Of a DNA stretch of 51,318 bases, positions 26,171 to 34,501 are shown in pieces. The notes under the pieces are model-generated. The model was not told the origin of the DNA, made no database searches, and saw nothing but the letters and a program-made list of their open reading frames with translations. The stretch is from Planctomycetota bacterium. Lineage in GTDB: Bacteria; Planctomycetota; Planctomycetia; Planctomycetales; Planctomycetaceae. The position numbers and the translations under genes were made by a program. Location: the NCBI GenBank assembly GCA_027623235.1, contig JAQBVJ010000048.1:1-51318 (forward strand), written 5' to 3'. Each line of letters starts with the position of its first letter. The first letter of the stretch is position 1.

Positions 26171-26836
26171 ATGTGGATCAAAATCTGCGGAATCCGCGAC
26201 GTTGAAACGGCAATGCAAATCGCCGCACTGAATCCCGACGCGATCGGCCTCAACTTTTTTGCAAAGAGTCCTCGCAGCGTCGACGTCGAAACTGCTGCGA
26301 AAATCTCGGCAACAATTTCCGCCGCCATCGAACGAATCGGTCTTTTCGTCAATCACTCGACTGAAGAAGTCCTCGACATCTGCCAGCAATGTTCGATCAG
26401 CACCGCACAACTTCACGGGGACGAGACACCCGGATTTCTTGCCAGACTCAAATCAACAAGACCTGATCTGAAACTGTTCCGGGCGTTCCGTGTCGACGCC
26501 ACGGACGGCTGCTCGGAAATAGCAGACTATCTGGCGAAGTGCGGCCAACTCGGCGTGACGCTCGACGGATGCCTGATCGATTCGCGAGTCGAAGGCGAAT
26601 ACGGCGGAACCGGTCACACGGCCCCTTGGGATTTGCTCGCAGATCAGTATGATTCGCGCGGCTGGCCGCGGCTGATCCTCGCCGGAGGCCTCACCTCGGA
26701 AAACGTTGCCGAGGCGATTCGTGTGACGCATCCCTGGGGAGTCGACGTCGCCAGCGGAGTCGAATCGTCCCGGGGCGTGAAAGACGTAAGCCTCGTCGAG
26801 AGATTCATCGAGGCGGCCCGTTCAGCCGACGTTTGA
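26171..26836 (+). CDS. trpF: Phosphoribosylanthranilate isomerase
   Basis: 221 residues. It has the TrpF start motif IKICGIRD with catalytic Cys, the pattern AIGLNFFAKSPRSV, QLHGDE, the second catalytic Asp region (VTLDGCLIDSRV, followed by GGTGHT), and LAGGLTSENV with VDVASGVESS at the phosphate end. Third step from anthranilate in tryptophan synthesis. It is separated by 15 kb from trpB and trpA, which is common outside enterobacteria. It probably shares a transcript with prs. Confidence 0.95.
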   Translation: MWIKICGIRDVETAMQIAALNPDAIGLNFFAKSPRSVDVETAAKISATISAAIERIGLFVNHSTEEVLDICQQCSISTAQLHGDETPGFLARLKSTRPDLKLFRAFRVDATDGCSEIADYLAKCGQLGVTLDGCLIDSRVEGEYGGTGHTAPWDLLADQYDSRGWPRLILAGGLTSENVAEAIRVTHPWGVDVASGVESSRGVKDVSLVERFIEAARSADV

Positions 26837-26863
26837 AACGACACTGCAGTCACCGCTTCGCCA

Positions 26864-26887
26864 GGTAACCCGACGCGTCAGCAAGGA
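26864..26887. repeat. AACCCG-type element, diverged half copy
   Basis: GGTAACCCGACGCGTCAGCAA, downstream of trpF; resembles one arm of the palindrome at 29081-29145 with several changes. Confidence 0.45.
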
Positions 26888-27032
26888 CGAAAGTCGCTCG
26901 GTCAATAAGGCGTTCTGACGTAGCCCCTCGCGCACGTTTGGGTTGGTTAAGACTCGGGAAGTGATTTCAAAAAACGATTCTGAACGACTCGAACACGACA
27001 ACTGACAACTCATCACGGAAAGCAGAATTCCC

Positions 27033-28325
27033 ATGGCAGAAGTTCAGCCGTTTCAGGCGTGGCGATACGACGTGGGCCAGGTCGGTGACCTTTCGGACGT
27101 GGTCGCACCGCCGTACGACGTCATCGATGCCGCCTTTCAGGACGAACTCTACAAGAAGCACCCGTGCAATACGGTGCGGCTGATCCTCAACCGGGACGAA
27201 CCGGACGACGCGGGTGTTGAAGCTCGCTACGCTCGCGCCCGGAAATTTCTGAAGCAGTGGCAGCAGGAAGGCGTCCTGATTCAGGAACATGAAAATTCGC
27301 TGTACGTCTACCATCAGGAGTTTGAGTGGGAAGGCACGAAGTACTGCCGCAGAGGTTTCCTCGGTCGACTGCGACTGGAAGAACTCGGCGAAGGCAACGT
27401 CTACCCGCACGAACAGACGATGCCCGGCCCGAAGAAAGACCGGCTCGCCCTGCTGAACGCGTGCCAGACAAATCTCTCACCCATCTTCGGCCTGTACCCG
27501 GACGAGGCAAACGAGGTGATGGCTCCGCTGGACCAGGCCATCCTCACGCTGACGCCGCTCATCGCGACCGACCACCTGGGAGTCGTACACAAGATGTGGC
27601 CGGTGAATGACGAGGCGGTTATCAGCCAGGTTCAGGCCTCGCTGGCCGACAAGCCAATCTTCATCGCCGACGGTCATCACCGATACGAGACGGCCTGCAA
27701 CTATCGCCGTGAACGCGAAGCCGCGGGTGAGCTGACTGATTCTTCACCCGCCAACTACGTGCTCATGACGTTTGTCGGGATGGAGGATCCGGGCCTCGCC
27801 ATCCTGCCGACTCACCGACTGATTTCCGGTCTGCCCGAGCTCTCATCCGACGACGTTCACAGCGCGCTGGGCGGACATTTTTCGATCGAAGAAGTCGACT
27901 CGGCCGAAGCCGCCTGGGAATCGATGGAGATGGACGGAGCTCAGGAGCTGTTCGGTATCGGCACTCCGGCGGACGGCAAATGGCTGCTCGCCCGTGCGAC
28001 CGACACGAGCCCGATGCTGGAACTCGCCCCCGATCAGAGCGACACGTGGCGCGGACTGGGAGTCGCCCTGCTGCACCGATTGATGGTCGATCATCTGATT
28101 GTCGGAGCCAATCCGGGTTCGGAACCGCAATTCAAATTCGTGCATCTCATGAATGAGGTCACGGAGGCGATGAGCAAAAAGTCGTGTCAGCTGGCCGTGC
28201 TCGTCAATCCGGCGGGCATGGACCACGTCCAGGCCATCTCGGCCGAACTGGAACGAATGCCGCCCAAGAGTACATTCTTCTATCCGAAGCTACTGTCGGG
28301 TCTCGTGTTTAACCCGCTGACGTAG
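27033..28325 (+). CDS. DUF1015-family protein
   Basis: 430 residues, full length for the family. The N-terminus has the diagnostic VVAPPYDVID, followed by NTVRLILNRDEP, LGRLRLEELGEG with HEQTMPGPKKDR, and IADGHHRYETACNYR in the middle. These are the DUF1015 (HTH-like conserved) signatures. The biochemical role of the family is not established; the strongly conserved His/Arg/Asp set suggests an enzyme. It stands alone between trpF and the selenoprotein candidate, with a 9-bp hairpin after its stop. Confidence 0.9.
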   Translation: MAEVQPFQAWRYDVGQVGDLSDVVAPPYDVIDAAFQDELYKKHPCNTVRLILNRDEPDDAGVEARYARARKFLKQWQQEGVLIQEHENSLYVYHQEFEWEGTKYCRRGFLGRLRLEELGEGNVYPHEQTMPGPKKDRLALLNACQTNLSPIFGLYPDEANEVMAPLDQAILTLTPLIATDHLGVVHKMWPVNDEAVISQVQASLADKPIFIADGHHRYETACNYRREREAAGELTDSSPANYVLMTFVGMEDPGLAILPTHRLISGLPELSSDDVHSALGGHFSIEEVDSAEAAWESMEMDGAQELFGIGTPADGKWLLARATDTSPMLELAPDQSDTWRGLGVALLHRLMVDHLIVGANPGSEPQFKFVHLMNEVTEAMSKKSCQLAVLVNPAGMDHVQAISAELERMPPKSTFFYPKLLSGLVFNPLT

Positions 28326-28337
28326 AGTTTGGTACGA

Positions 28338-28376
28338 CACTCCGTGTTGTGAGTGCGCGGTCCTCGGCACGGAGTG
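28338..28376. repeat. Hairpin CACTCCGTG/CACGGAGTG
   Basis: Perfect 9-bp arms with a 21-nt loop, between the DUF1015 gene and the ArsC-like gene. No T-run follows, so a terminator role is doubtful. Confidence 0.6.
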
Positions 28377-28417
28377 CTGAGCCACTCTCCAGGTTTGTGA
28401 TCACAGAGAGAAATCAA

Positions 28418-28771
28418 ATGACGAAAGCGGACTGGAGCTACCACCGGCCTGGCTGAATCTCGTGCAAAAGAACGCAGGAGTTTCTTGCGAAGCACGAGAT
28501 TGCCACCAAAGTAGAAGTCAACGCGAAGAAGGAGCGATACGGTCGCGACGAGGCCCTCGCCCTGCTCGACGGGATGAGGGAGCTCATCGTCACCAGGGGG
28601 AAAAAGGTGACCTTCTTCAAGCTCTCTTCGAAAGAACGCCCGGACGACGACACGCTGGCCGCGGCGATGCTCGGGCCGACAGGCAATCTGCGGGCGCCAG
28701 CAATCCGCAAAGGGAAGAAACTGATCGTCGGCTTCAACGAGGACGCTTACGGCGAGTTTTTCGGTGAGTGA
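28418..28771 (+). CDS. Probable selenoprotein, ArsC/thioredoxin-fold family (in-frame UGA)
   Basis: A continuous frame of 118 codons from ATG 28418 (GAGAG ribosome site) to TGA 28769-28771 has one internal TGA, codon 13 (28454-28456). Read with selenocysteine (U), the protein begins MTKADWSYHRPGUISCKRTQ, so U takes the first place of a C-x-x-C-like redox motif at the end of the first strand, as in ArsC/Spx-type proteins. The part after the TGA is protein-like: FLAKHEIATKVEVNAKKER, then ALLDGMRELIV, LRAPAIRKGKKLIVGFNED with the cis-Pro-type 'APAIRKG' of ArsC folds, and a normal stop. The SECIS-like hairpin follows the UGA directly. If no Sec machinery exists in the genome this would instead be a gene with a nonsense change. 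Arsenate reduction itself is not shown. Confidence 0.82.
28457..28500 (+). promoter_or_regulatory. SECIS-like hairpin directly after the UGA
   Basis: ATCTCGTGC (28457-28465) pairs perfectly with GCACGAGAT (28492-28500). Above an internal loop (AA / GCGAA) a second stem AAGAA/TTCTT (28468-28472, 28482-28486) holds a 9-nt apical loop CGCAGGAGT. The loop starts 16 nt after the UGA and has G as its second base. Known bacterial SECIS elements sit just downstream of the UGA within the coding sequence, with a G in the first two loop positions. Confidence 0.75.
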
Positions 28772-28776
28772 TCTCC

Positions 28777-28871
28777 CGCAGGTCAGGCTGTGCCTGACGA
28801 AGTTTCGGGCGGGAGACGAGACCGACAGAGTCTCGGCATGGTTGACTCCATCAGCCGAAGCCTGACCTGCG
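28777..28871. repeat. GTCAGGC-NNN-GCCTGAC palindrome, copy 2, nested in a larger inverted repeat
   Basis: The inner palindrome is GTCAGGCTGTGCCTGAC at 28782-28798. It is also the left arm of a wider inverted repeat (CGCAGGTCAGGC at 28777-28788, GCCTGACCTGCG at 28860-28871). It lies in the 691-bp gene-free gap 28772-29462, which holds this element, the palindrome at 29081, the 16-bp tandem repeats at 29175 and the hairpin at 29315. Confidence 0.75.
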
Positions 28872-29080
28872 GAGAGTGGGTTGCCGCTACTTTTTCGCGC
28901 CTTCCGTGTTTCCATATTTCAGCCGACGAACCGGCCAGCGTATCGAATCTGACCAGCGAGCCGGGGTAAACTGTGAGGGTTGGTCCGGTCACGAAGCGGT
29001 GGTCCGATTTGTGACGATCCTGAGAATCATTCACTGTGTCGGGATTTCGCGGACGATTGACCGGAGAGCACATCCTCAAA

Positions 29081-29145
29081 TAACCCGAAGCGTGAGCGAG
29101 GGCGAACGTCGACCGGCTCTCATCCCTCGCTCACGCTTCGGGTTA
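29081..29145. repeat. TAACCCGAAGCGTGAGCG palindrome, full copy
   Basis: Two perfect 22-bp arms (29081-29102, 29124-29145) with a 21-nt loop. Translated, the arms give the peptide TRSVSEG, familiar as a spurious tail in planctomycete gene calls. Half copies are at 18667, 19172 and 26864. Confidence 0.92.
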
Positions 29146-29174
29146 CCAGGCTGCGTCTAGCTGCGTCTAACTGA

Positions 29175-29217
29175 CAGTGGCCAAAGAACACTGTGGCCAA
29201 GAAACGCTGTGGCCAAT
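29175..29217. repeat. 16-bp tandem repeats, CTGTGGCCAAGAAACG type
   Basis: Units CAGTGGCCAAAGAACA and CTGTGGCCAAGAAACG, then a partial third (CTGTGGCCAA). A 10-bp tandem (CTGCGTCTAG/CTGCGTCTAA) precedes it. Noncoding, between the selenoprotein candidate and the serine acetyltransferase gene. Confidence 0.75.
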
Positions 29218-29314
29218 CTGGCCATGACTGAAATCGGAATTGAAAATGCCTCACCGATACCTGATCCGCCGATTTCAAATCCGGCCGCTCGACGACCATT
29301 GCGTCTGTACGAGC

Positions 29315-29342
29315 CCGGCTCGGTGCGTTTGATCCGAGCCGG
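29315..29342. promoter_or_regulatory. Hairpin CCGGCTCGG/CCGAGCCGG upstream of serine acetyltransferase
   Basis: Perfect 9-bp arms with a 10-nt loop, 120 bp upstream of the gene. It may be a leader structure or another repeat. Confidence 0.4.
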
Positions 29343-29462
29343 TGACAGGCGGCGTGCTCGCGCGGACCAGACTCGCGCAACTGACTCAGCTTTCAGACAA
29401 CGCTGATTCTGCTTTGAGACTCAAACCGGTCTCGGCAGCTCAGCAGAAAAAGGATCGGACCG

Positions 29463-30398
29463 ATGGCAACAGACCTCTCCCTGCGTGCGCGAATTCCGCA
29501 ACTGACCGACCGCATTGTCGATTCGTACCGCGACATCGCCAGCCTCAATCACCTCGGCCACTGCCCACTGCCAAGCAGTGTGGCAGTCATCGAAATTGCC
29601 GAGCAACTCAAGGAAATTATTTTCCCTGGCTACCGTCGACGACAGAATCTGAACCTCGACAACGTCGTGTACTACGTCGGCGACCTGGTCGACAGCCTGC
29701 ACGATTCACTGACTGAGCAGATCGCGCGGGCATTGCGATACGGGGCAGACGTGCTCGGCATCGACTGTGACAAAAAGAAAATCGCCGACTTTGAGATGAT
29801 CGCTCAGGAAAAGGCCATCCAGTTTCTGGAAACGATCCCCGATCTGCGCAGCGTTCTGGCCAGCGACGTGAAGGCGGCTCACGATGGCGACCCCGCTTCG
29901 CAGGCCGCGGACGAGATCATTTTCTGCTACCCAGGCCTGGAAGCGATCACCGTTTACCGGATCGCTCACGAGCTGCAGAAACTCGACGTTCCGCTGATCC
30001 CGCGAATGCTTTCCGAGTGGGCTCACAGTCGAACGGGCATCGACATCCATCCTGGTGCGAAGATCGGCCGCTCGTTCTTCATCGACCACGGCACAGGAGT
30101 CGTTGTCGGAGAAACCAGCGAGATCGCGGACAACGTCAAGCTGTATCAGGGCGTGACTCTGGGTGCGATCAGTTTCCCTCGTGACGCGGACGGCAATATC
30201 ATCCGCGGCCAGAAGCGACACCCCACACTCGAAGAAGGTGTCGTGGTTTATTCCAACGTGACGATCCTCGGTGGGGAAACCGTCATCGGAGCCAACTCGG
30301 TCGTCGGTGCCGGCGTCTCGATTCTCAACAAGAGAATTGAACCCAACACAATCGTCACCGTTGAAAAGCCGACTTTGCGATTCCACGAAGCCTCGTAG
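29463..30398 (+). CDS. Serine O-acetyltransferase, EpsC/SrpH type
   Basis: 311 residues behind AAGGA. The N-terminal ~180 residues are helical ([19 protein letters not shown]), the C-terminal part is a left-handed beta-helix with hexapeptide repeats and the active-site signature [12 protein letters not shown], then [17 protein letters not shown]. This is the longer SAT family typical of EpsC/SrpH rather than short CysE. It makes O-acetylserine, the carbon precursor of cysteine, in the cytoplasm. The next gene starts 8 bp downstream, so the two form an operon with a transporter-like protein. The selenoprotein candidate lies 0.7 kb upstream. Confidence 0.92.
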   Translation: MATDLSLRARIPQLTDRIVDSYRDIASLNHLGHCPLPSSVAVIEIAEQLKEIIFPGYRRRQNLNLDNVVYYVGDLVDSLHDSLTEQIARALRYGADVLGIDCDKKKIADFEMIAQEKAIQFLETIPDLRSVLASDVKAAHDGDPASQAADEIIFCYPGLEAITVYRIAHELQKLDVPLIPRMLSEWAHSRTGIDIHPGAKIGRSFFIDHGTGVVVGETSEIADNVKLYQGVTLGAISFPRDADGNIIRGQKRHPTLEEGVVVYSNVTILGGETVIGANSVVGAGVSILNKRIEPNTIVTVEKPTLRFHEAS

Positions 30399-30406
30399 GA
30401 GGCGGC

Positions 30407-31912
30407 ATGGCTGACACCACCGAGTCCACATCTGAGACGCCAACTCCGGAAAATGCACGCAACTCAGTTGTCGGACTGCGCGTCAACATCGACCAGGTTG
30501 CGAAACGAGCGGACGATCTGGCGAAGCGGGTCGATGCGGAATTCACGCAGCACCCGGGGCTGCGTGGTGCGGTTCACGCGGTGGCTCTGGCCGCACGACA
30601 GGCGGAGGCCATCTCTCGCACACTCGGCCGTTTCTGGAACCTGCATCGGCTGCCAGTCATTTTTGTGGCACTCGCGCTGACCGTGCTCGCCGGATGGACC
30701 TACGAGCAGTTTTTCCACATCTCGAAACTGTCGATCGCCCTGCCTGATCAGGACGCTGTGTTTCTGCACAAAGGCCTCGCCCGACATCGGCGCGTGGAAT
30801 TTCGTGAGGTGCCGTCGTCAGGCTCGCGGGAGCGGGCTGACATGGTGACCAACGGGCGAGTGGATCTCGCTTTCGTCCAGGGCGGTATTCCGGTGCCACA
30901 GCACCTGCCCCGCCTGGAGGCTGCCGGAAAGGAACGCGTTCTATTCTTCCTTCGCGATGGGCTTGCGGTGTCAGAAATCCGCCGTGTCCTCACGTCGATC
31001 CCCGATCAGGGAAGCCATTCGGTCGCGATCGACTTTCTGAAGATTTGGGAGCTCGAAGACAAAGTCGAGTTTGTGCATGAGTGGGACTCGCTTCTCGACG
31101 ACGAAAAATATCGCCTGCCCGAGCAGCTCGACGCGGTCTTTGTCGTCAAAGATCCGACCGATGAGAAAGCACTGCGGGTGGTCCGCCGACTTCACGAAGA
31201 AGGATTCCCACTGATTGCACCTCAGCTGGGAGTCCGCCAGTCCCGGCTCACCTACCTGAAACCGTTTGAGATTCCGGTCGGGCATTTGAACTTCGAACCG
31301 CCGCTCCCCGCACAACCACTCGCGACGTACGCCGTAACAACGTTTCTGATCGCTCGCGAGGGACTGACTCCCCGGCAACTGGCGGCGGCCACTCACCTGG
31401 TCGACTCGACGCGCGACACGCTCTCCGAGCAGGGCTTCGAACTGACTGTGACCGAAGCGGGTGAGGTGCTTTCCGGGATCGATGCGTTTCTGGGAATCCT
31501 CATCACGATCGGAGTCGGCTTCCTCGCTCTGATGGGAGTCGACGCGATCGCCTACCGCAAGCGGTTCAACGAGCTGAACTCAATCATCAGCCTGATCAGC
31601 ATGTACCAGAGCACCAGCGATGTGCTGGGCGAGTCGCCCGAAACCGTCGCCAGAAACGTCCGCTACCTCAGCGTGTGTGCTGACCTGCTGGGGCTGATCG
31701 ACGTGCTGACCGGTTACTACGCGCAGGAAAACAGCTCGCTGCTTTACAACAATCTGCTGACGATCATTCCTGAGCGATGCAACTCGCTGAAGCTGAACAT
31801 TCAATTGAAGATTCTGCACGCGAACATCGTGCTGCCATTGACCGAGTCTACTTCGACGACTGAGGCCCCACCGGCTGCGGAGTCGGCGGAAGAGTCCTCA
31901 CCACCGAACTGA
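30407..31912 (+). CDS. Membrane-anchored TAXI-type solute-binding protein
   Basis: 501 residues, with AGGAGG just upstream. Layout: a helical cytoplasmic N-terminus (1-85); a membrane helix (about 85-103, LPVIFVALALTVLAGW); a periplasmic-binding-like domain (about 105-340) with the TAXI pattern GRVDLAFVQGG; a second membrane helix (about 363-388, AFLGILITIGVGFLALMG); and a C-terminal helical cytoplasmic domain. TAXI proteins bind solutes for TRAP transporters, but here the domain is held by two spans and no TRAP permease genes follow, so it may sense rather than transport. It is coupled to serine acetyltransferase. Its 3' end overlaps the convergent gene by 65 bp. Confidence 0.78.
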   Translation: MADTTESTSETPTPENARNSVVGLRVNIDQVAKRADDLAKRVDAEFTQHPGLRGAVHAVALAARQAEAISRTLGRFWNLHRLPVIFVALALTVLAGWTYEQFFHISKLSIALPDQDAVFLHKGLARHRRVEFREVPSSGSRERADMVTNGRVDLAFVQGGIPVPQHLPRLEAAGKERVLFFLRDGLAVSEIRRVLTSIPDQGSHSVAIDFLKIWELEDKVEFVHEWDSLLDDEKYRLPEQLDAVFVVKDPTDEKALRVVRRLHEEGFPLIAPQLGVRQSRLTYLKPFEIPVGHLNFEPPLPAQPLATYAVTTFLIAREGLTPRQLAAATHLVDSTRDTLSEQGFELTVTEAGEVLSGIDAFLGILITIGVGFLALMGVDAIAYRKRFNELNSIISLISMYQSTSDVLGESPETVARNVRYLSVCADLLGLIDVLTGYYAQENSSLLYNNLLTIIPERCNSLKLNIQLKILHANIVLPLTESTSTTEAPPAAESAEESSPPN

Positions 31913-32867
31913 CCTTCGCCAGGTCAATATCACCCTGCACCGGGAACTCGAACGAGATCAGCGACCAGAACTCGGTGAAGGACGCCGACTCGCCCGGAGC
32001 AAGCCGTTCCCGCGGCCCGATCGGCTCGAGCTCGACGCGCGGCCCTTCCGGATACCACACGGACATCGTCAACCCCGCCGCCTCGTTGTAAACACGGTCC
32101 GGATAAGTGGCAAACCGCTTGACGAACAGCAGGTTGTCGCGGGTCGCGTAGGCCATCCAGCCGGCGTACGAATCAAAGCCCAACTTCGGCCGGCGAGGGG
32201 CTCCTTTAATCTCGAGGAAGCCGTCTCTCAATCGGATGTTGCTGTCTTCCGGCCGGGCGTTGATCACACTGCCTTCCTCATACATGACGTAGTGACCGGG
32301 GAAGCGGCTGGGTTCGCTGAGCGGGATCACGCAGATACCCTCACCCGTCGCGAACGTGCGGCTCCAGTGACACCACTCGACCGTTCTGTCCGAGACGTTG
32401 CGGATCGTCTGTCTGCAGGAAAGCAGACTGGAAGTCTCCGCCAGGGAGAATTCACGGATCAGCTGCACGCCGGTCGCCTCGTCCTTCGGGCTGGTCAATC
32501 GAGCCGACCGCGGACCGGTGATCTCGCCAGTCCAGTCCCCCGACCACAGGGATTCCCGCTGCGGGATGACCAGTTCCGGCCCGATGTCAAATCGACCGGC
32601 CGTCGCCAGCACACGCTCGCTTCCCGGCTTCCAGTCTTTTTCCTTCTCGTCCAGAAACAGCGCGTTCCTGCCGTTCAGCGAGTAGACCAGTACTCGCCCG
32701 CCCGCCTGCGGGCTGAGCACGACGCGCGTTTTTCCGGACGTCAGTTCAATCGCCTGGTCGTAATTCCAGAACGGCCGCAACTTTGTCCCCGACTCCTGAG
32801 CGGTGCAAACCGTCGAACCGAGCAGAAGCACGAGAACCGTCATGAAACGAAACTGGTAACACGACAT
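31848..32867 (-). CDS. Secreted protein, DUF4380-like
   Basis: 339 residues from the ATG at 32867, chosen because AGGAG lies 8 bp upstream; the ATG at 32873 is too close to it. A signal peptide (about 1-23, ending TVCTAQ) precedes a beta-rich domain starting TSGKTRVVLSPQAGGRVL. It resembles DUF4380 / aldose-epimerase-like folds (all-beta, GGRV strand, CHWSRTFATGEG, a WYPEGPR strand near the end). The substrate is probably a carbohydrate if that likeness holds. It converges with the TAXI-type gene; the two coding ends share 65 bp. Confidence 0.65.
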   Translation of the reverse strand: MSCYQFRFMTVLVLLLGSTVCTAQESGTKLRPFWNYDQAIELTSGKTRVVLSPQAGGRVLVYSLNGRNALFLDEKEKDWKPGSERVLATAGRFDIGPELVIPQRESLWSGDWTGEITGPRSARLTSPKDEATGVQLIREFSLAETSSLLSCRQTIRNVSDRTVEWCHWSRTFATGEGICVIPLSEPSRFPGHYVMYEEGSVINARPEDSNIRLRDGFLEIKGAPRRPKLGFDSYAGWMAYATRDNLLFVKRFATYPDRVYNEAAGLTMSVWYPEGPRVELEPIGPRERLAPGESASFTEFWSLISFEFPVQGDIDLAKVSSVVRTLPPTPQPVGPQSSK

Positions 32868-32970
32868 CGTCATCTCTCCTGAAGAACCGGATCGGAACAT
32901 CGCCCTGAGATCAGTATCAAACATCCTGTCCGCTGACCACAACCAACGCGCGGCGCGAGGTTGCCGCGTC

Positions 32971-32992
32971 TGCAGCGCGACTGCAGCGCGAC
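32971..32992. repeat. 11-bp tandem duplication
   Basis: TGCAGCGCGAC occurs twice in a row just before the alpha/beta hydrolase stop codon region. Noncoding. Confidence 0.8.
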
Positions 32993-32996
32993 TGCC

Positions 32997-33947
32997 TCAC
33001 GCGGGCTCTTCGTCGCGCAGAAACGGGCCGATCAGTTTTGCCAGGCGGTGCGGGTGAGTGACAAACGGGACGTGCCCGCAGTTGGGAATTCGTTCGTTCT
33101 TCGTGCCGGGAATCTGTGAGGCAAACAGTTTGGCCGCATCCTGATGCCGCTGTGCTTCGCCTTCACTGCTCACAATAAACGTCGGAGTCCTGATCCCGGC
33201 AAGCCGCTCGGTCCAGTCGAGGCCGTTCAGCATTCTCAGTCGCCGCGCGACCGTTGAGATTCTCACTGAGCCCACGTTGAGAGCCATGAAGTGCCAGCGG
33301 GTTTCGTCGAACGGAGGAAACCACAGGCGATGGTTGTTCTGCAGCGCCGCTTTGAAAAATGGAACGTGCCTCATCCGGCCTGGCGAGAACATCGCGGCTC
33401 GTGTCGCGAGTCGCTCAAAAAAGCCGAGGCGGATTCCATTCATCGGCCCCTGCAGTACCGCGTGCCGAATGCGCGAGGCGTCTGACGTCAGAATCTCCAT
33501 CGCGACCGCGGAGCTGAACGAGGTTGCGAACAGGTCGAACTCGTGATCGCCCAGCCCGTCCGCCGCGGTGAAGAGCGAATCGGCCTGTTGGCGGAGCGTC
33601 GTCGCGTCTTCCGGGTAGTCGACGACGACGCAGCGGAATTCCTCGCGCAGCAGCCAGACCGTCAGGCAAAAGAGTTCCGACGTCGCCGACAGCCCGTTCA
33701 AAATGTAAAGCGGCGGACCCTCGCCCAGCACCTGCCCGCGAACCGTCAGCCCGTCCGATCCGGTGAATTCGAAAGGCTGGCTCTGGCTTCGAAACTCGCC
33801 CAGGACATCGTGCCAGGCAAGCGGCGGCGGACAGCTCGGCGGAGCTTCCGGCTCAGCCGCGCAGGACGGTTCGCCTCCCGGTGAGGCGACATTCAGCGCA
33901 GAGGCGGGAATTCCCGACGTATTTTCAGTGGGCATCGGCGGTCGCAA
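32997..33947 (-). CDS. Alpha/beta hydrolase
   Basis: 316 residues, or 312 from the second Met (33935). A Pro/Ala-rich N-terminus of about 45 residues has no clear signal peptide. The fold begins at ~66. The oxyanion region is LNGLSATSE. The nucleophile elbow is ATSFSS (141-146), where the usual G-x-S-x-G has both Gly changed to Ala and Ser, leaving Ser143 as the likely nucleophile. The catalytic His is in NCGHVPFVTHP near the C-terminus. It is a cytoplasmic esterase or hydrolase of unknown substrate. Confidence 0.82.
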   Translation of the reverse strand: MRPPMPTENTSGIPASALNVASPGGEPSCAAEPEAPPSCPPPLAWHDVLGEFRSQSQPFEFTGSDGLTVRGQVLGEGPPLYILNGLSATSELFCLTVWLLREEFRCVVVDYPEDATTLRQQADSLFTAADGLGDHEFDLFATSFSSAVAMEILTSDASRIRHAVLQGPMNGIRLGFFERLATRAAMFSPGRMRHVPFFKAALQNNHRLWFPPFDETRWHFMALNVGSVRISTVARRLRMLNGLDWTERLAGIRTPTFIVSSEGEAQRHQDAAKLFASQIPGTKNERIPNCGHVPFVTHPHRLAKLIGPFLRDEEPA

Positions 33948-34501
33948 TCAAAGCAGAGCAGTACGGGCCTCAATCGGCGGCGAGCTCACATCATGACGAT
34001 CTGAGGGAAGGGTCTCAATCCGATGGCCGCAGTGCAGAAATAATCGAACCGGCCGGAATAATCGGATCAGTCGACAGATCCGGTCGCATCATTCCTTCCC
34101 CTCCTGCGAGGGGTCGGGCTGAGGTCAACCGGCTTCCGTCTGAGTCCGATATCTGTTTCAGGCCGCGCATGCGCTTTGCGTGTCGTGATCGGCTTACCCG
34201 TTGCGGGCCGTCAATGTGGCGGAGCAGGTTTAGACGGAACGATCCTGAAAAACCCGGAAACTGTGCGAAGACTGACAGACGGAACCGACTGGCGTTACGG
34301 GATTCTCGCGGGCGATTGAGCAAACGAGAAAGCGGAACGCACTTCGTCGTTGTGTTTGCGGGCAGGCGGACGCACGATGGAGCGCGATTGTCTCCATTTT
34401 TCGGCCGCAGATTCGTGACAAAGTCAGAGTCACCCACCGGATTTCCGGCAGTGACAAGCAGCGTGTGTTGAGGCCGACTCTTCAGTTGTGAGAACCGAAC
34501 G
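33948..34501. other. Divergent intergenic region, palindromes only
   Basis: 554 bp between divergent genes. It has a CCCCTC/GAGGGG hairpin near 34098-34113, short AATAATCG direct repeats near 34040-34075, and no credible gene. A minus-strand open frame (34015-34668) runs into the next gene's coding region in antisense and has no family likeness. Confidence 0.5.

Noticed and set aside
28462..28767. Plus-strand 101-codon frame overlapping the selenoprotein candidate
   Set aside because: Arg/Gly-rich composition in another frame; the ArsC-like frame is the coding one.
29120..29380. Minus-strand open frame ending RSLVTRSVSEG
   Set aside because: The tail is the translated palindrome at 29081-29145; the rest has no support.
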